A DNA stretch of 64,000 bases from positions 1 to 64,000 of the forward strand of contig NZ_JBIYSM020000017.1 in assembly GCF_044759095.2 (NCBI RefSeq), read 5' to 3'. The stretch comes from JBIYSM02 sp044759095. GTDB lineage: Bacteria; Bacillota; Bacilli; Brevibacillales; Brevibacillaceae. The notes under the pieces were generated by a model that was not told the origin of the DNA, ran no database searches, and worked only from the letters and a program-made list of their open reading frames with translations. How positions within the stretch are numbered: position 1 is the first letter of the stretch; the number at the start of each line of letters is the position of its first letter. Shown here one piece after another: positions 24,123-32,620 of this stretch. The translations under genes were made by a program, and so were the position numbers.

Positions 24123-25013
24123 CTACGGCAGCAGCTTTACCATGTCCTCGTAGGTTTCCGGACGGCGGTCGCGGTAGAACTGCCAGACGTCACGCACTTC
24201 GTGGATAAGGTTTTTGTCCATCTCGGCCAGGATGATTTCATCCTGATCGCGACTTCCGGCTGCTACGATTTGGCCTCGTGGATTCACCAGGTAGGACTGG
24301 CCGTAAAATTCGCCCATGTTCCAGGGCGCTTCTACGCCGATCCGGTTGATTGCCGCCACATAGTAGCCGTTGGCAACGGCGTGGGCAGGCTGCTCCAGCT
24401 TCCAAAGATATTCGGACAGGCCGGCAACCGTCGCTGACGGGTTGAAGACGATTTCCGCACCGTTGAGGCCAAGCAGGCGGGCCCCTTCGGGAAAGTGACG
24501 GTCGTAACAAATGTATACGCCCACTTTGGCAAACGCGGTTTCAAAGACGGGATAACCGAGGTTGCCCGGCTTGAAGTAGTACTTTTCCCAGAAACCGCAC
24601 CCGCTTGGTCCCGCCGCGACGTGAGGGATGTGCTGCTTGCGGTATTTGCCCAGGAAGGTCCCGTCTGCATCGATCACCGCCGCCGTATTGTAATACGTGC
24701 CGATTCCCACCCGCTCGTACACCGGCAGGACAATGACGGTGCCGAGTTCGCGGGCCAGTGATTGAAACCGTTGTGTCGTCGGTCCGTCGGGGACTTCCTC
24801 TGCTGACTCGTACCATTTGGTGTTTTGTTCGGTGCAGAAGTACGGACCGTAGAAAATTTCCTGCAGGCAGATGATCTGCGCTCCTTTTGCGGCGGCCTCC
24901 CGTACCATGCCGACATGCTTTTCAATCGCCTTTTCCTTGTGAACATGAACCGGCTCGTCGCCGTGAACCTCGTTTTTCGCCTGAATCAACCCGATCATTA
25001 CCTTGCTAACCAT
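24123..25013 (-). CDS. Nitrilase-superfamily beta-ureidopropionase
   Basis: A 296-aa carbon-nitrogen hydrolase. The Glu-Lys-Cys triad is visible in CLQEIFYGPYF (Glu), LGKYRKQHIPH (Lys) and VYICYDRHFPEG (Cys). It should hydrolyse N-carbamoyl-beta-alanine to beta-alanine, CO2 and ammonia, the third step of reductive pyrimidine breakdown. N-carbamoylputrescine amidase is a near relative, but the place directly after hydA decides for ureidopropionase. GGAGGGGG lies 3-4 bp upstream of the ATG. Confidence 0.88.
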   Translation of the reverse strand: MVSKVMIGLIQAKNEVHGDEPVHVHKEKAIEKHVGMVREAAAKGAQIICLQEIFYGPYFCTEQNTKWYESAEEVPDGPTTQRFQSLARELGTVIVLPVYERVGIGTYYNTAAVIDADGTFLGKYRKQHIPHVAAGPSGCGFWEKYYFKPGNLGYPVFETAFAKVGVYICYDRHFPEGARLLGLNGAEIVFNPSATVAGLSEYLWKLEQPAHAVANGYYVAAINRIGVEAPWNMGEFYGQSYLVNPRGQIVAAGSRDQDEIILAEMDKNLIHEVRDVWQFYRDRRPETYEDMVKLLP

Positions 25014-25041
25014 ATGCCCCCTCCTTTTGGTTTCATGTGGC

Positions 25042-25076
25042 CCCGCTCGGATCAGTGTCAGCTATGAACGAGCGGG
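25042..25076 (+). other. Terminator-like hairpin between hydA and the ureidopropionase gene, T-tract on the plus strand
   Basis: The stem CCCGCTCG/CGAGCGGG is followed on the plus strand by TTTTTA. Both neighbouring genes run on the minus strand, where no T-tract follows, so it is more likely an mRNA structure or a stop for antisense transcription. Confidence 0.45.
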
Positions 25077-25079
25077 TTT

Positions 25080-26465
25080 TTACGGCCTTGTGAACGAATT
25101 CCGTTTGACAAACTGACCGGTCCCCGGCTGCCCGACGAACTGTCTGTCACGAACGACGTACGAACCCCTGGAAAGAACCGAGACGACCTCGCCGTACACT
25201 TCCTTGCCCTCAAACGGATTGTAGTCGACGTTCATGTGGTGGGTCTTGGCGGAAATGGTCCGCTTTGCGTCCGGGTCAAAGATGACGATATCCGCATCGG
25301 AGCCTACCGCGATCGTTCCTTTCCGGGGGAACATGCCGAACAGTTTGGCCACCTTGGTTGAGCAGACGTCGACGAACTGGTTGAGGCTGATGCGCCCCTG
25401 ACGAACCCCCTCCGAGTATACGATCGCCATCCGGTCTTCAATCAGCGGTCCGCCGTTGGGAATCCGGGTAAAGTCGCCGCGGCCCAGTTCCTTTTGTCCG
25501 TTAAAGTTGAACGAGCATTGATCGGAACCGACCGTCTGGAGTATGCCGCCCTTCAACGCATTCCACAACACGTCCTGGTTCCACTGCTCGCGAAGCGGCG
25601 GTGACCAGACGTACTTCGCCCCCTCAAAATCCGGCTTCTCCAAGCAGCTGATATCGAGCGCGAGGTACTGCGGGCAGGTTTCGCCGTAAATGTTCCACCC
25701 TTTTTCCCTCGCTTCGGCAATTCGCTGTACGGCCGCTGCGCAAGAGACGTGCACCACGTAGAGCTGCGCGTCCGCCAGGGCAGTCAGGGCGATCGCCCGT
25801 CCGGTTGCTTCCCCTTCCGCTTCCGGTGGTCTTGTCAGGGCATGATAGATGGGGTCCGTATTTCCTTCGGCCAACGCCTTTTTCGTCAGGTAGTCAATGA
25901 CGTCGCCGTTTTCCGCGTGAACCTGCACCAAGGCGCCCAGCTCCCTGGCGCGAATCAATGTCTTGAACAGTGTCTCATCGTCAGCCTGGAACACGTTTTT
26001 ATACGCCATAAACACCTTCAGCGACGTGATGCCTTCCGCCGTCACGACGGATTCCAGCTCATCCAGCACCTGATCGTTGGCTTCGGCAATCATCAGGTGG
26101 AAGCCGTAGTCGATGACCGCCTTCCCGCGAGCCTTTTCGTGCCAGGCAGCGATTGCCGAGCGCAGCGATTCCCCTTTTTTCGTCAGGCAGAAGTCGATGA
26201 TGCTGGTAGTCCCGCCGAAAGCGGCCGCACGGGTTCCGGTGAAAAAGTCATCCGCCGTAACGGTACCGCCGAAGGGCATGTCAAGATGCGTGTGCGGATC
26301 AATCCCTCCAGGCAACACGTAGCAGCCGGAGGCATCGATCACCTCAGCCCCTTGCACGTCCAAATCCTGACCGATGGCGATTACCTGCCCATCCTGAACC
26401 AACACGTCGGCCTGGTAGGTGTCGGCAGCCGTTACCACGGTACCGCCGCGAATCCATTTTTTCAT
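25080..26465 (-). CDS. hydA: Dihydropyrimidinase (D-hydantoinase)
   Basis: A 461-aa amidohydrolase. Metal and catalytic motifs are GIDPHTHLDMPFGG (metal His pair), SLKVFMAYKN (the carbamylated Lys), VHAENGDVIDYL and YVVHVSCAAAV (His), and QTVGSDQCSFNFNGQK (Asp). It opens dihydrouracil or dihydrothymine to the N-carbamoyl beta-amino acid. The ATG at 26463-26465 follows GGGGGAGA; the longer frame to 26552 overlaps preA. Second catabolic step; 78 bp after preA. Confidence 0.92.
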   Translation of the reverse strand: MKKWIRGGTVVTAADTYQADVLVQDGQVIAIGQDLDVQGAEVIDASGCYVLPGGIDPHTHLDMPFGGTVTADDFFTGTRAAAFGGTTSIIDFCLTKKGESLRSAIAAWHEKARGKAVIDYGFHLMIAEANDQVLDELESVVTAEGITSLKVFMAYKNVFQADDETLFKTLIRARELGALVQVHAENGDVIDYLTKKALAEGNTDPIYHALTRPPEAEGEATGRAIALTALADAQLYVVHVSCAAAVQRIAEAREKGWNIYGETCPQYLALDISCLEKPDFEGAKYVWSPPLREQWNQDVLWNALKGGILQTVGSDQCSFNFNGQKELGRGDFTRIPNGGPLIEDRMAIVYSEGVRQGRISLNQFVDVCSTKVAKLFGMFPRKGTIAVGSDADIVIFDPDAKRTISAKTHHMNVDYNPFEGKEVYGEVVSVLSRGSYVVRDRQFVGQPGTGQFVKRNSFTRP

Positions 26466-26544
26466 GTCATCTCCCCCACTTTGCTTTGTGCACGAAAGCA
26501 CGCTTGACTTGTCCGTACAAGCTATGCGCCGTCCTGGCAAAACA

Positions 26545-27825
26545 TTACTCACACCCGGTGCCGCAGCTTCCTCCTGCCGCGAGAGCCGTCTGCCGTTGGT
26601 TCCAGGAAAGCGGCGGATGTCCGGTCGGCACCTCTACCATCTCAATCGTGCCTTCGACCGGGCAAACAATGGAGCAGAGGTTGCAGCCGACGCAGTCATC
26701 CTCCCGTACAACCAGCCGCTCTTTTCCATCGTCCACCACGATGTCGATACACTGGTGAGACGCATCTTCACAGGCGATGTGGCACTTGTTGCAGTGGATA
26801 CAGGTTTCCTCATGAATACGGGCGACAATTTTGTAATTCAGGTTGAGGTTGCCCCAGTCGGAAAAGGTCGGAACTGACTTGCCGACGATGTCCATGACCG
26901 AAGCGATGCCTCGCTGGTCCAGGTAGTTGTTCAGCCCATCCGTCATGTCTTCCACGATCCGGAAGCCGTGATGCATGACGGCGGTGCATACCTGGATCCC
27001 TGTCGCTCCCATCAAGAGGAACTCTACGACGTCCCGCCAGGTGGAAATGCCGCCAATCCCGGAGATCGGAATGCCGACCTGAGGGTCGCGAGCGCACTCT
27101 GCCACCATGTTGAGAGCAATCGGTTTCACTGCCGGGCCGCAGTAGCCGCCGTGTGCTCCTTTGCCGTCCACATGGGGGATGGGAAGCCAGGTATCCAGAT
27201 CGACACCGATCAAACTGTTGATGGTATTGATCATGCTGATTGCATCGGCTCCTCCCTGCGATGCCGCCCGAGCCGTAAAGCGAATGTCGGTGATATTGGG
27301 GGTCAGCTTGACGATCACAGGCGTTTGGGCCACTTCTTTCACCCATTCCACCTGCTGCCTGATCAGATCGGGATGCTGTCCTACAGCCGAACCCATCCCG
27401 CGTTCCGCCATGCCGTGCGGACAGCCGAAGTTCAGCTCCAGACCGTCAACGCCGACCGCTTCCACCTGTTTGACGATCTCGTGCCACGATTCCCGCTTGT
27501 GCTCAACCATCAGCGAGGCGATCAACGCGTGTTTGGGGAACTTTTTCTTGGTCTCTTCCATCTCTTTCAGGTTTACATCTAGTGGGCGGTCGGTAATCAG
27601 TTCAATGTTGTTGAACCCAAGTACGCGCTGCCCACCGTAATGCAGGCCGGCAAAGCGGGAGGTGACGTTGATGATCGGTTCGCCCAACGTCTTCCACACC
27701 GCTCCTCCCCATCCCGCATCAAACGCCCGCTGCACCTGGTATCCCGTGTTGGTAGGCGGAGCCGATGCCAGCCAGAACGGGTTGGGCGACTCGATGCCAG
27801 CCAAATTGATTCGCAAATCTGCCAT
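26545..27825 (-). CDS. preA: NAD-dependent dihydropyrimidine dehydrogenase, PreA subunit
   Basis: A 426-aa protein. A dihydroorotate-dehydrogenase-like FMN barrel (about 1-320; LNFGCPHGMAERGMG, ISGIGGISTWRD) is followed by two 4Fe-4S ferredoxin motifs, CIHCNKCHIACED and CVGCNLCSIVCP. With PreT it reduces uracil or thymine to the dihydro form using NADH. The ATG at 27823-27825 follows GGGAGG; a TTG 6 bp upstream is closer than ideal. Its start is 27 bp after preT. Confidence 0.93.
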   Translation of the reverse strand: MADLRINLAGIESPNPFWLASAPPTNTGYQVQRAFDAGWGGAVWKTLGEPIINVTSRFAGLHYGGQRVLGFNNIELITDRPLDVNLKEMEETKKKFPKHALIASLMVEHKRESWHEIVKQVEAVGVDGLELNFGCPHGMAERGMGSAVGQHPDLIRQQVEWVKEVAQTPVIVKLTPNITDIRFTARAASQGGADAISMINTINSLIGVDLDTWLPIPHVDGKGAHGGYCGPAVKPIALNMVAECARDPQVGIPISGIGGISTWRDVVEFLLMGATGIQVCTAVMHHGFRIVEDMTDGLNNYLDQRGIASVMDIVGKSVPTFSDWGNLNLNYKIVARIHEETCIHCNKCHIACEDASHQCIDIVVDDGKERLVVREDDCVGCNLCSIVCPVEGTIEMVEVPTGHPPLSWNQRQTALAAGGSCGTGCE

Positions 27826-27852
27826 TGTCAAGTACCTCCCTTTCTCATCGTT

Positions 27853-29223
27853 TCATGAAACGGTTTGTTCCTGACCGGTAAGCGCAGCGTGAATGGCCTG
27901 AGCCGCCCGTTTCCCGTGGTTGGCGGCGTCCACAACCATCGCATCCGTATTGCCTCCACCGAAGATAACGTCACCGGCCGCAAACACCTTGGGATGGGAG
28001 GTTCGGTAGCTGTCCGTTTCCACGCGGACGATGCCGTTTCCATGATCCAAACCGAATGCTTCCATGAGCCGAATGTGGCGCTCCTGCCCGATCGCCTTGA
28101 TCACGTAGTCGACCTCGATGGTAAACGCGCTGTCTGGTACGGGATGCGGCTTTTTCCGTCCTTTCTCATCCGCTTCTCCCAACTGCATGCGCACCAGCTC
28201 AAGTCCCGTCACACGCCCGTTTTCGCCGAGGATCTTCGTCGGGGCAACGAGCCAACGGAACTCGACGCCGTCCTGTTTGGCAAACTCGTACTCAAACTGG
28301 TAGGCCGTCATTTCCTTTTCCGTGCGGCGGTAAAGGATTTGCACGAGATCCGCTCCCAGCCGTTTGGAACAGGTGGCCGCGTCGATCGCTGTATTGCCGG
28401 CTCCGATGACGGCCACTTTCTTTCCGATCATGATGTCGGTCAGCGGTTTGGTCTTCGTCTCTTCGACCAGGGAGATCGCGTCCAGCACGCCGTCCAGCTC
28501 TTCTCCCTCGATATTCAGCTTCGGCACCGCACCCATACCGACCGCAAGCAGTACAGAATCGTACTGTTCCAACAGTTCCTCCGGCATCACGTCTACGCCC
28601 ACCCGGGTATTGGTCCGAAACTCCACGCCCAACGCTTGTACCTGATCCACTTCCCACAGAGCGATCTCCTGCGGCAGACGGAACGAGACAATGCCGTACG
28701 TGTTGAGTCCGCCAGCTTTCTCCTTCGCTTCAAAAATGGTTACCGCATAGCCGTAACGCGCCAGCTCCCGTGCCGCGGAAAGTCCTGCCGGCCCTCCGCC
28801 GACTACCGCCACGCGTTTGCCGTTTTTCTCCCCCGGCTGGAACAATGCCGCCTGGTTTTTGATGGCCCAATCCGTCGCGTGCCGCTGCAAGAGCCCGATC
28901 ATGATCGGACGGGATGCGCCATTCAGGACACACGCCCCTTCACACAGCTCCGAGGTCGGACACACACGGGCGCAGCTTGCTCCAACCGGGTTTGCTTCCA
29001 TAATCGTTTTGGCCGAACCGAACAAATTTCCGGTCGCGATTTTCTTGATGAAGGAAGGAATGTCTATCGAGGTGGGACACGCCTTGATACAGGGTGCGTC
29101 ATAGCAGTACAGACAGCGGTTTGCTTCATCGATCGCCTCCTTGGGCCTGAGCGCGGGGACGACTTCCGCGAAGTTTTTGCTCAAATCGGGCATCGTTTCA
29201 ACCCGATGGCGATGGTCGCTCAT
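27853..29223 (-). CDS. preT: NAD-dependent dihydropyrimidine dehydrogenase, PreT subunit
   Basis: A 456-aa oxidoreductase. The N-terminal Fe-S domain has CLYCYDAPCIKACPTSID and CARVCPTSELCEGAC. An FAD-binding GGGPAGLSAARELARYG and an NAD-binding VIGAGNTAIDAAT follow, and the end GGNTDAMVVDAANHGKRAA is typical. It passes electrons from NADH to PreA. The ATG at 29221-29223 follows GTGAGGAGG. First gene of the preT-preA-hydA-ureidopropionase operon. Confidence 0.93.
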   Translation of the reverse strand: MSDHRHRVETMPDLSKNFAEVVPALRPKEAIDEANRCLYCYDAPCIKACPTSIDIPSFIKKIATGNLFGSAKTIMEANPVGASCARVCPTSELCEGACVLNGASRPIMIGLLQRHATDWAIKNQAALFQPGEKNGKRVAVVGGGPAGLSAARELARYGYAVTIFEAKEKAGGLNTYGIVSFRLPQEIALWEVDQVQALGVEFRTNTRVGVDVMPEELLEQYDSVLLAVGMGAVPKLNIEGEELDGVLDAISLVEETKTKPLTDIMIGKKVAVIGAGNTAIDAATCSKRLGADLVQILYRRTEKEMTAYQFEYEFAKQDGVEFRWLVAPTKILGENGRVTGLELVRMQLGEADEKGRKKPHPVPDSAFTIEVDYVIKAIGQERHIRLMEAFGLDHGNGIVRVETDSYRTSHPKVFAAGDVIFGGGNTDAMVVDAANHGKRAAQAIHAALTGQEQTVS

Positions 29224-29420
29224 TTCCGATACCTCCTCACCGGTCATAGCAAACGTTTGACAGCTCGCTTGATACTAATGAATGTTCGGAAAACCGCTTT
29301 TATGATATTGATTTCTCTGCACGAATAGTTGCAGGGCGAAATCATTTTTGCGCAGGATTCATGAATGATTTCATCGGTGAATATCTTGGTACCAGAAGAG
29401 CGGATGTGAGGGAATTTGGC

Positions 29421-29933
29421 ATGAGAGAGTATGAGCGAGTGATGGAGGAGCTGCGCCTGCAAATAGAACAGGCAGCGAAGCAGCTTCGCGAACTGGAAGC
29501 AAAACGCGACGCATACGAACAGCAGCGAAAGCTTCGTGAGCACTACCTCTCGTCAAGGGAAATCCTGCAGCTGCTGTCCAGCCGGCACGGCCGCACGGGT
29601 AGTTGGGCGACGATCAAACGGTGGGCGGACGAAGGGCATCTGGGAGACGTATTGGAGGAACGCGTTCACTTTCCACTGCTTGCGGCAACCCGGGGGAAAA
29701 AGCGATTCCTGTATTCAAAGCGGGTGGTATACGGGTTTCTCCATCAAAAAGGTCTGCTGCGCCCCGCCTACGACATTCTGGACCGGGTGAGGATCAAGCG
29801 AGAGGGATCGCTCGTTTTGGCTGTTGTCACATCCGCCGAACTGATGGAGGACCGCTTCGTATATTCTCTGCAGATTGAGGGCACGGCGCAAACCTTGACC
29901 GACATTGCGGAAGGGGAACTTGCAAAAGAATAG
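29421..29933 (+). CDS. Unknown HTH-like protein with N-terminal coiled coil
   Basis: A 170-aa protein. Residues 1-40 form a charged coiled coil. About 40-115 (SSREILQLLSSRHGRTG, SWATIKRWADEGHLGDV, GKKRFLYSKRVVYGFL) resembles a MerR- or excisionase-like winged HTH, with a small C-terminal domain after it. The ATG at 29421 follows GAGGGAA. It starts 198 bp from the divergent preT and is 19 bp upstream of the RHH gene, so the pair is probably cotranscribed. No family name. Confidence 0.6.
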   Translation: MREYERVMEELRLQIEQAAKQLRELEAKRDAYEQQRKLREHYLSSREILQLLSSRHGRTGSWATIKRWADEGHLGDVLEERVHFPLLAATRGKKRFLYSKRVVYGFLHQKGLLRPAYDILDRVRIKREGSLVLAVVTSAELMEDRFVYSLQIEGTAQTLTDIAEGELAKE

Positions 29934-29952
29934 CCACAGATAGGGAGGACGT

Positions 29953-30369
29953 ATGGAAGCTGCTTCGATCACCTTTGCCAATTCAACGGAAAATCAGGAG
30001 CTGTGCCGGCACATTCGCGATTTTCACAAAAAAAAGGGGCAGCCCCTCACCATCCGGTTCAGCGAGGGGCTTACCCACATTGTTTTGGAAGCGGCATGCT
30101 TGTATCTGCCTAATCAACAAGCCCTTGGCAAGGACGCCATCGTCAAAGGAAGTGTGAAAAAGTGCTTTTCCCACTACGAGATTCACCCCCGGAGCAAAGG
30201 CAAAACCATCAATTTGCACCTCGACTCCGAACTGGTAGCGGAACTGGAGCAGATTCGCGCACATGTGGCGAGTAAAACCCAACATGAAGTCATTCTGGAG
30301 ATGTTTATCCGCGGGATGAGGGCGTACAGGGAAGAACAGGAGGAGCAAACGAACGACGCAGAGTGTTAG
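29953..30369 (+). CDS. Unknown protein with C-terminal ribbon-helix-helix domain
   Basis: A 138-aa protein. The C-terminal part (about 82-128) has the RHH pattern: strand TINLHLD, helix SELVAELEQIRAH, turn, helix TQHEVILEMFIRGMRAY. The N-terminal 80 residues are unrecognised. GGGAGG lies 7-8 bp upstream of the ATG. It likely binds DNA together with, or regulates, the HTH-like partner; the target is unknown. Confidence 0.6.
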   Translation: MEAASITFANSTENQELCRHIRDFHKKKGQPLTIRFSEGLTHIVLEAACLYLPNQQALGKDAIVKGSVKKCFSHYEIHPRSKGKTINLHLDSELVAELEQIRAHVASKTQHEVILEMFIRGMRAYREEQEEQTNDAEC

Positions 30370-30563
30370 TCCCGCTGTTTCGGGGGCTCTTCTTCCCTTC
30401 GCCTTCTGCGCTCTTCCTTCCGCAGTTCCCGCTTTTCTGACGGATCCCACCAAAATGTAAAGAGATCAGCAAAAAATTCGAGCAGAAACCGGAGGCCCCG
30501 GACGATTCCCCTAACCAGTTTGCGGAAGAAACCATCCCCAAAGTCAAAATCGAAAAAATCCAT
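30366..30563 (-). CDS. Hypothetical small protein with amphipathic N-terminus and very basic tail
   Basis: A 65-aa protein, aromatic at the start (MDFFDFDFGDGFFRKLV), with a hydrophobic middle and an Arg/Glu-rich tail (RKEERRRRREEEPPKQ). GGGAGGAGAG precedes the ATG. Tail-to-tail 4-bp overlap with the RHH gene. Possibly membrane-associated; function unknown. Confidence 0.55.
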   Translation of the reverse strand: MDFFDFDFGDGFFRKLVRGIVRGLRFLLEFFADLFTFWWDPSEKRELRKEERRRRREEEPPKQRD

Positions 30564-30614
30564 ATCTTCTCTCCTCCCGTACCAGAATCTTTCATTTCAT
30601 GCGGTAAGCGTATA

Positions 30615-31049
30615 TCAATCTTGAGATTTTATGTCGTTCTCCCATGCGATCAGTTCCACTTTGATTCGATCGGGATCCTCAAAATAAACGGCGTAATGAT
30701 GATCTCCACCTGCGAAGGGATGTTTGTCTTGGTATAGGATTTTTACGTTCCTTTTTTGCAATTGCTCTGTCATTCTGTCGACGTCCTTTCTTGAAGACGC
30801 ATAAAACGCTAAATGATTGAGACCTACTCTGCACCTGTGATAAGGCATATCCAGATATTTTTCTTCTGCTTGTACGAAAACCAAATAAGTATCATTGAGC
30901 TTCCAGCTGCGTCCTTTCTCCCATTCCTGATAAGGCGTGTAACCCAATTCTTGTAGAAACCAGCCCCAAAAAATCGCCGATCTCTCCAAATCAGAAACGT
31001 AAATCTCTATGTGATGGAGTAATCCTGATTTCGTGAAATCATCGCGCAA
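30615..31049 (-). CDS. VOC (glyoxalase/dioxygenase fold) family protein
   Basis: About 144 aa with two beta-alpha-beta-beta-beta units. The metal-binding positions are in LLHHIEIYVSDLERSA (His), GLNHLAFYASS (His) and the final VELIAWE (Glu). The reaction is unknown; candidates include fosfomycin-type thiol transfer and lactoylglutathione-type lyases. The TTG at 31047-31049 is preferred (AAAGGTG about 8 bp upstream); the GTG at 31061 has no room for a site. Confidence 0.8.
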   Translation of the reverse strand: MRDDFTKSGLLHHIEIYVSDLERSAIFWGWFLQELGYTPYQEWEKGRSWKLNDTYLVFVQAEEKYLDMPYHRCRVGLNHLAFYASSRKDVDRMTEQLQKRNVKILYQDKHPFAGGDHHYAVYFEDPDRIKVELIAWENDIKSQD

Positions 31050-31109
31050 TTTTTTCCACACCTTTCAATGCTTGATCTCCTTTTATTGATTTTTCGGATC
31101 AAATATCAA

Positions 31110-31134
31110 AGCTGCATACCTTGTGAGTATGCAG
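31110..31134 (-). terminator. Hairpin in the 31 kb intergenic region
   Basis: GCTGCATAC/GTATGCAGC is followed on the minus strand by TTTGATATTTG. It lies upstream of the VOC gene and could end minus-strand read-through from the repeat-rich region. Confidence 0.45.
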
Positions 31135-31410
31135 CCCCAAAAACTTATTGGTGCATATACCCCATTCCTGAGATATAAGACCAACCTTAAACGATATCTA
31201 TGCCGAACATCGAAAAATTTACATCTTATTTTATCTAAACATACAAATCTTCAACAGTAAAGCTAATTCGCAGGTTTCGAGAGATGTTTATCATAATGAG
31301 TTTTGTAGTTGACTATAATAATATTATGTAATCTATTTCGTTGTATCGTATTTTTAAACGAATGTTTAATCTTCTTGTTATTTCCAGCCACAGAAAAATT
31401 CCCCTACACG

Positions 31411-31489
31411 GAGAGCACTGCAAAACGTCTCTGTTCATTATGAAAACCGCCCCCTATCCAAACCAAGAGAACACTTTTGCAGTGCTCTC
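31411..31489. mobile_element. 79-bp MITE-like element with flanking direct repeats
   Basis: Perfect 15-bp terminal inverted repeats, GAGAGCACTGCAAAA (31411-31425) and TTTTGCAGTGCTCTC (31475-31489). TACACG flanks both sides (31405-31410 and 31491-31496), like a target site duplication with one extra T. There is no coding capacity. A third copy of the end sequence lies at 31819-31837. The parent transposon is not in the window. Confidence 0.55.
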
Positions 31490-31538
31490 TTACACGGTAA
31501 GGGGATTTATTGAAGTCCTGCATGTCAAAAGAAAAAAG

Positions 31539-31559
31539 GCACCGTTTTACGGCGCCTCA
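31539..31559 (-). terminator. Terminator-like hairpin beside the GC-rich foldback
   Basis: On the minus strand AGGCGCCGTAAAACGGTGCC is followed by TTTTTTCTTTTG. It sits between the MITE-like element and the foldback. Confidence 0.65.
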
Positions 31560-31561
31560 GT

Positions 31562-31813
31562 CTGTCGACAAACCCGTATGTATGTGTGAGGGACCGATTT
31601 CTCCAGCTACCCGCGAGCTGTGACGACCCGCTAGCGGAGCGGGGTGGGCGCGGGGATCCGCAGCGTCACCTCTGAAACAATATCGTAGCGATGCTACTTT
31701 GACGCTGCCCCCGCGAATCGTCGCGGAGCGGACAGTGACACATCCCTGCGGGGAGGAGGGCCGAGCGGAGCGGAGAAATCGATCCCGAATAGACACAATA
31801 CCTTTTTCGACAG
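31562..31813. repeat. GC-rich 250-bp foldback element
   Basis: Nested inverted repeats: CTGTCGA/TCGACAG at the edges (31562-31568, 31807-31813), GGACCGATTTCTCC against GGAGAAATCGATCC (31591-31604, 31772-31785), GCAGCGTCA/TGACGCTGC (31660-31668, 31700-31708) and a GTAGC/GCTAC tip (31685-31697). It is markedly GC-rich inside an AT-rich intergenic stretch. No believable ORF. It could be a structured RNA or a non-autonomous repeat. Confidence 0.6.
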
Positions 31814-31818
31814 TCTCA

Positions 31819-31837
31819 GAGCACTTTTGCAGTGCTC
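31819..31837. repeat. Hairpin copy of the MITE-like end sequence
   Basis: GAGCACTTTTGCAGTGCTC repeats the right end of the element at 31475-31489 in the same orientation. It lies 31 bp after the yceI stop. Confidence 0.55.
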
Positions 31838-31868
31838 ACGTTATAGATGCCTTTTATCTGCCAAACGA

Positions 31869-32402
31869 TTAGCCTTGTTTCGCTGCTTCAATTTCAATCG
31901 AAACCTTCACTTCATCCCCGACGAGAACACCGCCTGTTTCCAATGCAGCGTTCCAGGTTAATCCGTAGTCGCTTCGATTGATACTCCCCTGGCCGCTGAA
32001 TCCGACTTTTTCATTTCCCCACGGATCTTTTCCCGCGCCCTCGAACGAAACCGAAAATGTTTCGGGCCGAGTAACGCCGCGAATGGTCAGATTACCGGTT
32101 ACGTCGTACTCCCCATCGCCTGTCTTTGTGATCTTGGTAGACTGGAATGTCATTTTCGGGTGCTGCTCGACATCAAAAAAATCAGCAGAGCGCAGGTGTG
32201 CATCCCGATCTGCATTGCGGGTGTCAATGCTGCTCAAATCGACACTGAATTGAACGTCAGCTGTTGTCAGATCTGCCGGATCGGCTTCTATGTGCGCGTC
32301 GAAGGCATGGAAAGTGCCTTTTACCTTCGCAATCATCATGTGCCGAATTGAAAAATCAATACTGCTGTGTGTAGCGTCAACGGACCACTTCGATTTTGCC
32401 AT
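31869..32402 (-). CDS. YceI family protein
   Basis: A 177-aa lipocalin-like beta-barrel protein with WSVDATHSSIDFSIRHMMIA, RNADRDAHLRSADFFD and DYGLTWNAALETGGVLVGDEV. YceI folds bind isoprenoid-type lipids such as polyprenols. No signal peptide is seen, so this member is probably cytoplasmic. GGGAGGGTA precedes the ATG. A consensus vegetative promoter lies upstream. Confidence 0.9.
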   Translation of the reverse strand: MAKSKWSVDATHSSIDFSIRHMMIAKVKGTFHAFDAHIEADPADLTTADVQFSVDLSSIDTRNADRDAHLRSADFFDVEQHPKMTFQSTKITKTGDGEYDVTGNLTIRGVTRPETFSVSFEGAGKDPWGNEKVGFSGQGSINRSDYGLTWNAALETGGVLVGDEVKVSIEIEAAKQG

Positions 32403-32465
32403 CCCAATACCCTCCCGTAATAACTAACCTTTATTTATTTCCTTACTAATATGTAGTTGATTATC

Positions 32466-32494
32466 ATTTTATTCTGACAGGATTTTCTTGTCAA
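32466..32494 (-). promoter_or_regulatory. SigA promoter of yceI
   Basis: On the minus strand TTGACA (32489-32494), exactly 17 bp, and TAAAAT (32466-32471). Just downstream GATAATC forms a short imperfect palindrome that recalls half a Fur box, too short to claim. Confidence 0.75.
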
Positions 32495-32550
32495 TCTTAT
32501 TTTTACAAATTATCGGATAAGAAAACCCAGGCGACGTAAGCTGACGCTGG

Positions 32551-32620
32551 TGTCGGCTGGGGCCCCGAACACTTTTCTAGCGGCTGTATGGGATGTCCAA
32601 ATTTATAAATTTTTATACAC
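32551..32620 (+). repeat. Dispersed repeat, copy 4
   Basis: The core from TGTCGGCTGGGGCCCCGAAC to TTTTTATACAC is nearly identical to copies 1 and 3 over the last 55 bp. Its left flank resembles the inverted remnant at 17890. It abuts the terminator of the transaminase gene. Confidence 0.8.

Noticed and set aside
31557..31796. 79-aa minus-strand ORF in the GC-rich foldback
   Set aside because: Its composition follows from the palindromic DNA; there is no ribosome binding site and inverted repeats explain the sequence.
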